64,000 bases of DNA, taken from contig NZ_JACHGY010000001.1 in assembly GCF_014207595.1 (NCBI RefSeq), positions 1,988,738 to 2,052,737 of the forward strand. The letters are read 5' to 3'. This document shows, piece by piece, positions 60,071 to 64,000 of this stretch; position 1 is the stretch's first letter; every line of letters begins with the position of its first letter. Below the pieces are notes generated by a model. That model made no database searches. It saw only the letters and a list, made by a program, of their open reading frames with translations, and had not been told where the DNA came from. The stretch is from Algisphaera agarilytica (lineage in GTDB: Bacteria; Planctomycetota; Phycisphaerae; Phycisphaerales; Phycisphaeraceae). The translations under genes were made by a program, and so were the position numbers.

Positions 60071-61924
60071 TCAGGCCGTGGTCTCGGGGCTAAGCTCGCC
60101 CGACTCGGCGATGCCCTTCACCTTCGGGAAAAGCAACACCGCTTCGACGATCATCCAAAGCTCCAGCGCGATCGTCGCGACCGCGATGCCGATGAGTGCC
60201 CAGTTCTTCTGGTCCGCGTTCAGCCATTCGGGGATCTGGATCAGCATCGCCCACGCCGGCATAATCAGCATGAAGATCAACGGCAACGCCACAAACCAGA
60301 TCGGCTTGCCTCGCCGCCACAGCCAGAACGTGATGACCAAAAATGCCAACCCGCCGAGGAGTTGGTTGGTCGCCCCGAACATCGGCCAGAGGATGAGCCC
60401 TCCCTTGCCCGCGTTCGCCCACGCCCACTCGCTCCCCGGCACCGGCATCGCCGCCATCGCCGCCGCGATGACGATCGCAAACACCGTCGCGCCTTGTTTA
60501 TTGGTCAGGATTCGCAATGGGTTGAACGAGTCTGACTCGCTTCTGTCGCTACTAGTTCCACCCACAAAAGTTCCCGCCAATTCCTGCACGACATAACGCT
60601 GTAATCGGCAGGCGGTATCCAATGTTGTCCCGGCAAAAGATGCGACAAGCACGCCCATCAAAGCAACTGCAACCGATGCAGGTAAGCCAAGGACTTGTAG
60701 AAAATTCGCTGCTCCATCTACAAACGCCCCGACCTTGGCTCCTAAACCAGATGCTGACGCCCAAGACGCATAGCGGGAAGTAAATGCTTCGGTCCCTTGC
60801 AACAACTTGCCATCGACATTCGATCCAAGTCCGAGGCCAGCTACACATGCAAGAATCACCAACGTCGCCAAGAACCCTTCGGTGACCATGCTGCCATAGC
60901 CCACGAACTGGGCATCCGTTTCTTTCTTGAGTTGCTTCGAACTCGTACCGCTGCTCACCAAACAGTGGAACCCGCTGATCGCGCCGCAGGCGATGGTGAT
61001 GAAGAGGAAGGGGTAGATCATCGGAGCCCCCTCCGGGCTCGGGTTCAACATCGGGGCGACGATCTCGAGCGGTTGGCGGTCGGCCCCCTCGACCGGCGGA
61101 GCGCCACCGATGAACGCGGCGGCGAATAAACCCACGACGATCAGGCCCAGCGCCGTGAGCAGTTGCAAACTGTTGATGTAGTCGCGCGGCTGGAGCAGGC
61201 TCCACACCGGCAGGACGCTGGCGATGTAGCTGTACACTAGCAGGATGCCGACCCAGGTGATGATCGACAGGCTGGCGAGGTATTGGTTGAAGTCGTGCAG
61301 GAAGCCGGTGTCGCCGTAGATCACCGTGAGGTACATCACGCCTAGCGCGATGAGCGAGGGGATCAAGAGGTTTTTGCCCTTGCGGTGCAGGTACACGCCG
61401 ATGGCCACCGCGATGGGGATCTGGATGAGACACGGCGTGATCGCGGCGGGGTACTGCTTGAACACCGCTGCGATCACCAGGCCGAAGATCGCGAGCACGA
61501 TCGTGAGCGCCATGAACAACACGAGGAGGAACAGCAGGCGGACCCGTTTGTTGAGCACTCGACCGGCGATATCGCCCACGGTCTGGCCGTTGTTGCGCAG
61601 GCTGACCACGAGCGCCCCGAAGTCGTGGACCGCGCCGATGAAGATGCTGCCCAGCACCACCCACAGCAGGGCCGGCAGCCAGCCCCACATCACCGCGATC
61701 GCCGGCCCCACGATCGGCCCGGTCCCGGCGATGCTCGTGAAGTGGTGCCCGAACACGATGCCCTTGGACGTGGGCACGTAGTCCTGGTCGTCCCGCAGCC
61801 GTTCGGACGGGCAGACCGCGTCGGCGGCGAGGTTGAAGACTTTTCGTCCTAACCATCGGCCGTAGGTGTGGTAGGCAACGAGGAAGGCGAGCCCGGCGCC
61901 CAGAGCGATCAGAAGGGTGGCCAT
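60071..61924 (-). CDS. cstA: CstA-family carbon-starvation/peptide or pyruvate transporter
   Basis: A 617-residue membrane protein with about 16 hydrophobic helices. Family segments G-R-K-V-F, P-T-S-K-G-I-V-F-G-H-H-F-T-S-I-A-G-T-G-P-I, and G-A-V-H-D-F-G-A-L identify CstA, an importer of peptides or pyruvate under starvation. The ATG at 61924 starts the first helix. Part of the gene (about 60480-60960) has visibly lower GC and different codon use from the rest. Confidence 0.92.
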   Translation of the reverse strand: MATLLIALGAGLAFLVAYHTYGRWLGRKVFNLAADAVCPSERLRDDQDYVPTSKGIVFGHHFTSIAGTGPIVGPAIAVMWGWLPALLWVVLGSIFIGAVHDFGALVVSLRNNGQTVGDIAGRVLNKRVRLLFLLVLFMALTIVLAIFGLVIAAVFKQYPAAITPCLIQIPIAVAIGVYLHRKGKNLLIPSLIALGVMYLTVIYGDTGFLHDFNQYLASLSIITWVGILLVYSYIASVLPVWSLLQPRDYINSLQLLTALGLIVVGLFAAAFIGGAPPVEGADRQPLEIVAPMLNPSPEGAPMIYPFLFITIACGAISGFHCLVSSGTSSKQLKKETDAQFVGYGSMVTEGFLATLVILACVAGLGLGSNVDGKLLQGTEAFTSRYASWASASGLGAKVGAFVDGAANFLQVLGLPASVAVALMGVLVASFAGTTLDTACRLQRYVVQELAGTFVGGTSSDRSESDSFNPLRILTNKQGATVFAIVIAAAMAAMPVPGSEWAWANAGKGGLILWPMFGATNQLLGGLAFLVITFWLWRRGKPIWFVALPLIFMLIMPAWAMLIQIPEWLNADQKNWALIGIAVATIALELWMIVEAVLLFPKVKGIAESGELSPETTA

Positions 61925-62182
61925 GAACGGGATCCATCGGAGGGGGATGCACAAGCCCGGCGGTGGGGGAGCGGACCAGCAAAGGTAAGCGATGCCCGTG
62001 CCGTGGGAAAGGGCCACTTTACGAACGCCGTCCTGCGAACCCGGTTCAAAAACTTGACGACAGCTTTGATATCGCGATCGAGTTTTTGTAGCTTTTATCC
62101 CGTTGGACGGCGGCGACGCCCATCCAGCGGAACAAAAATGGCCGCCCGACGTAAACGCCAGCTAATCAATCATTTAATACAT

Positions 62183-62233
62183 GCGGGTTTAGCTTAACGG
62201 TAGAGCGTTAACTTGCCAACTCGATTCGTGGCC
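62183..62233 (+). pseudogene. 5' fragment of a tRNA-Gly(GCC)-like gene
   Basis: Acceptor 5' strand, TA at 8-9, D-arm GCTT/GAGC, anticodon stem 5' strand TTAAC and loop TTGCCAA are intact to 62219; the matching 3' stem and acceptor are missing. A short stretch ATTCGTGGCC that recalls the T-arm of the array Lys gene follows. Sequence beyond is AT-richer and degenerate, as at a recombination or integration boundary. Confidence 0.7.
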
Positions 62234-62559
62234 AAACACATATTATTTATCTGAAGAGGCTTATAACTCCAAGCTCTTGTTTTGTATGGGCTTGTTGCAT
62301 GGAATTTGTCATTTCTGTGGCACCTATCGATCACCTACCGATCAACTACTGGACTGAGTTTGTTTGAAAATCGGTTGGAGTATTTCAACCCTTGTTGAGC
62401 CGCCTGTAACCTGGATTGTTGGGAAGCTAGCTAAAGTAGCCTTATGGTTAAGGCCTTTGAGCTTAGGGACTGGGTGTCATAAGTTAAATGGCGGTGAATC
62501 TTAGTAATTTAGGTGGGATTGAAGCGAAGTTAACACCAGTATCGCGATATGGATAGATC

Positions 62560-63282
62560 ATGCCGCAGAAACGAAAAACTAAAACTGTGGATCTCTTTGA
62601 AGAGTTGTGTACAGTGCACGGCATTTAGACTCATCGCTTGCCAGAGCTTGAAGGGAGTAAGCAGCCGGATTACGAGGTAGTCCTTGGCGGCCATCGTGTT
62701 GTAATTGAGGTTAAGCAAATCGAACCGAACGCCGAGGACTTGCGATTTGCCAAATCAATGAATGAGGCCGGGGTAGCAATCTCTACGTGAAACCCTGATG
62801 ATGTGGCTCAACGTGAGCGCAACCATATCGACTAAAGTCGATCGCAATTCACCGCGTACTTTGACAGAAACTCGGATGCACCTGCCGTGCTGGTAGTATT
62901 TGATAATGCGCGAAATAGATAAACTGATCCTTATACAATCCAAGTTGCACTCCATGGATAGGATCAGGCTAGCTTCTACGCCGAGTGGATTAGACATGAA
63001 CCAGTAGTTGTTGGCCATGGCTTCGCGCCGCGAAACAACAAAACAGTTAGATCCGGCAATAATGAGCATCTGAGTGCGCTGGCGACGATTCATGGGTGCT
63101 GGGCGCTTAATGAACGGCATGAACGGTTCCTAAATCTTAAGATCTATCATAATCCATACGCCGCTAACCCGTTGAAGCCAGAGCACTGGGAGGGGAGTTA
63201 TGTTCAACACTTCACATTAAGCCCAAGGCGCGCTGGAGATTATCAGGATTGGTTAGAGATCCACGTGTTAAGAGGAAGCTAA
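62560..63282 (+). pseudogene. PD-(D/E)XK nuclease-like gene with five in-frame stops and no frameshift
   Basis: From the ATG at 62560 one frame runs 240 codons to TAA 63280, interrupted by TAG 62626, TGA 62788, TAA 62833, TAA 62920 and TAG 62959. The translation reads as a normal protein, with P-D-Y-E-V-V-L-G-G-H-R-V-V-I-E-V-K matching the PD...E-x-K nuclease core and a long C-terminal part (G-H-G-F-A-P-R-N-N through to D-Y-Q-D-W-L-E-I). Every stop is one C-to-T change from CAG/CAA (Gln) or CGA (Arg). Most likely a decaying gene; its integrity of frame is unusual. The region 62234-62559 upstream shows no gene. Confidence 0.7.
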
Positions 63283-63563
63283 TGCAATAAGATTGATTTG
63301 ATAGCGTCAGTAAGATCGCAAGTAATAAGATGAACATGGTAAAGATCTCGTTCCTTACTGACACAAGCCCGCTACAAATGCTCTGTAGCATAGGCGGGCA
63401 GTTGTCGCAATGACGATCGAAAATCGTTACCACTTTGTGCTTGGCGCTTACGCGGGGCACGATACAATTTAATGAGTTTTCTTTAACATACCTTTTTAGG
63501 TGTCAGTTCCGAGGGTTGATCCGGGTTCCGTGGGTCAACTTGTATTCATAAAGGTGTTTAACC
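63283..63563. other. Gene-free gap before the surface-protein gene
   Basis: AT-rich, with a hairpin GTTGATCC/GGGTCAAC (63515-63522 with 63532-63539, one mismatch) 24 bp before the next start. No coding signal seen. Confidence 0.4.
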
Positions 63564-64000
63564 ATGTCAAAGTGGTGGCTTTGTCTGTGCAAGTGGGCTC
63601 GTCTTCATTCAGATCAAGAACACATGCGGGATTGGCTGCGATACTCGTTGCCCGCTCGTCTGTTCTGTGAGGCAGACGTGTCTTCCCGTAAGAAGCAAAG
63701 TTGTGCTCTTGTGGAGCCTTTCGAGCCGAGGGTGTTGCTTTCTTCGAATCCTTTTGTGGAGCAAGCTTTTAGTGGCAGCCTACCGATATCGATTGCTGCG
63801 AGTACTGCCGAATATGGCAGTAGTGAATCGCAATCTTCCAGCGTGACGGTCACCGATGCGCATAGTACCAGCCTCAACGGTGCAGATGAGCATTTCGATT
63901 TCTTCAACTATTCGTTGCAGGGTGTGACGGGTCAGGATATTGAAGGCAGTAGCGTCATTGAGGACGGTGGTACGACACTCCGGCTGACCGGTAATCAGTG
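63564..64000 (+). CDS. N-terminus of a large surface protein with E-P-R-x-L-L motif (partial)
   Basis: Open from the ATG at 63564 (AAAGGTG upstream) to the window end, 145 residues. The segment V-E-P-F-E-P-R-V-L-L-S-S-N-P matches the LEPR-x-L-L motif that marks the N-terminus of giant planctomycete surface and adhesin-like proteins. What follows is Ser/Thr/Gly-rich beta sequence typical of such repeats. The 3' end lies outside the window. Confidence 0.8.
   Translation, partial: MSKWWLCLCKWARLHSDQEHMRDWLRYSLPARLFCEADVSSRKKQSCALVEPFEPRVLLSSNPFVEQAFSGSLPISIAASTAEYGSSESQSSSVTVTDAHSTSLNGADEHFDFFNYSLQGVTGQDIEGSSVIEDGGTTLRLTGNQ

Noticed and set aside
62560..63282. An alternative genetic code reading TAA/TAG as Gln
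   Set aside because: All neighbouring genes use normal stops, TGA also interrupts this frame, and no suppressor tRNA is in the array; decay or hypermutation is simpler.

Overview
The window looks like a chromosomal segment of a marine planctomycete, most likely class Phycisphaerae. The reasons are a GC-rich background, PEP-CTERM exported proteins, a dockerin-like repeat protein, an N-terminal EPR-V-L-L surface-protein motif, sulfatases paired with red-algal-galactan-type glycoside hydrolases, and a complete SUF iron-sulfur operon. This placement is inference from gene content; no rRNA gene is present to confirm it.

Layout. 0-1 kb: an A-type Fe-S carrier (cut by the window edge) and an Rrf2/IscR-like regulator. 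1-5.4 kb: a nucleoside-monophosphate kinase, an SDR epimerase, a GT39-like membrane glycosyltransferase, and parB with two parS sites just upstream of it. 5.6-7.2 kb: an AT-rich segment, a terminator, a gene-free block dense in perfect helices (candidate structured RNA), and xerD. 7.2-8 kb: two inverted-repeat elements. 8-11 kb: an exported protein of unknown function and a diguanylate cyclase. 11.3-18 kb: a carbohydrate ABC importer without its ATPase, plus a 1168-residue putative carbohydrate-active enzyme. 18.5-24.5 kb (minus strand): sufB-C-D-S-E followed by a sufT-like gene. 24.8-25.8 kb: a YhaM-like exoribonuclease. 25.9-30.7 kb: a sulfatase / GH86-like / sulfatase cassette. 30.8-32.1 kb: PqiA-like and C2-like membrane proteins. 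32.2-36.6 kb: two Fur-family paralogues bracketing a pseudopilin-like protein, two related PEP-CTERM proteins and an exported protein, with a perfect Fur/Zur-like palindrome between them. 36.7-50.5 kb: a type II secretion operon (gspE-F-G-H-I-J-K-L-M, a GspC-like gene and gspD), ending in a predicted lipoprotein.

51.1-59.7 kb is the most unusual region: a single-strand array of 29 tRNA genes that together cover all 20 amino acids. Interspersed are an HNH nuclease, a 76-residue protein, the RNA ligase RtcB and a second GH86-like lipoprotein. Many tRNAs are separated by long hairpin spacers of two sequence families. Many tRNAs keep correct identity bases (G3-U70 for Ala, C73 for His, U73 for Cys, G73 for Asp/Asn/Gln/Trp). 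Others depart from canonical rules: Leu genes with collapsed variable arms, Thr with anticodon AGT, C at position 33, altered T-loops, missing U8. I read it as a self-contained, divergent tRNA set travelling with an RNA-repair ligase, possibly a back-up set against tRNA-damaging toxins. That function is a hypothesis.

59.7-64 kb: a MerR-type helix-turn-helix gene, cstA, a 5' fragment of tRNA-Gly, a frame-preserved PD-(D/E)XK nuclease gene interrupted by five in-frame stops, and the start of a large surface protein that runs off the window.
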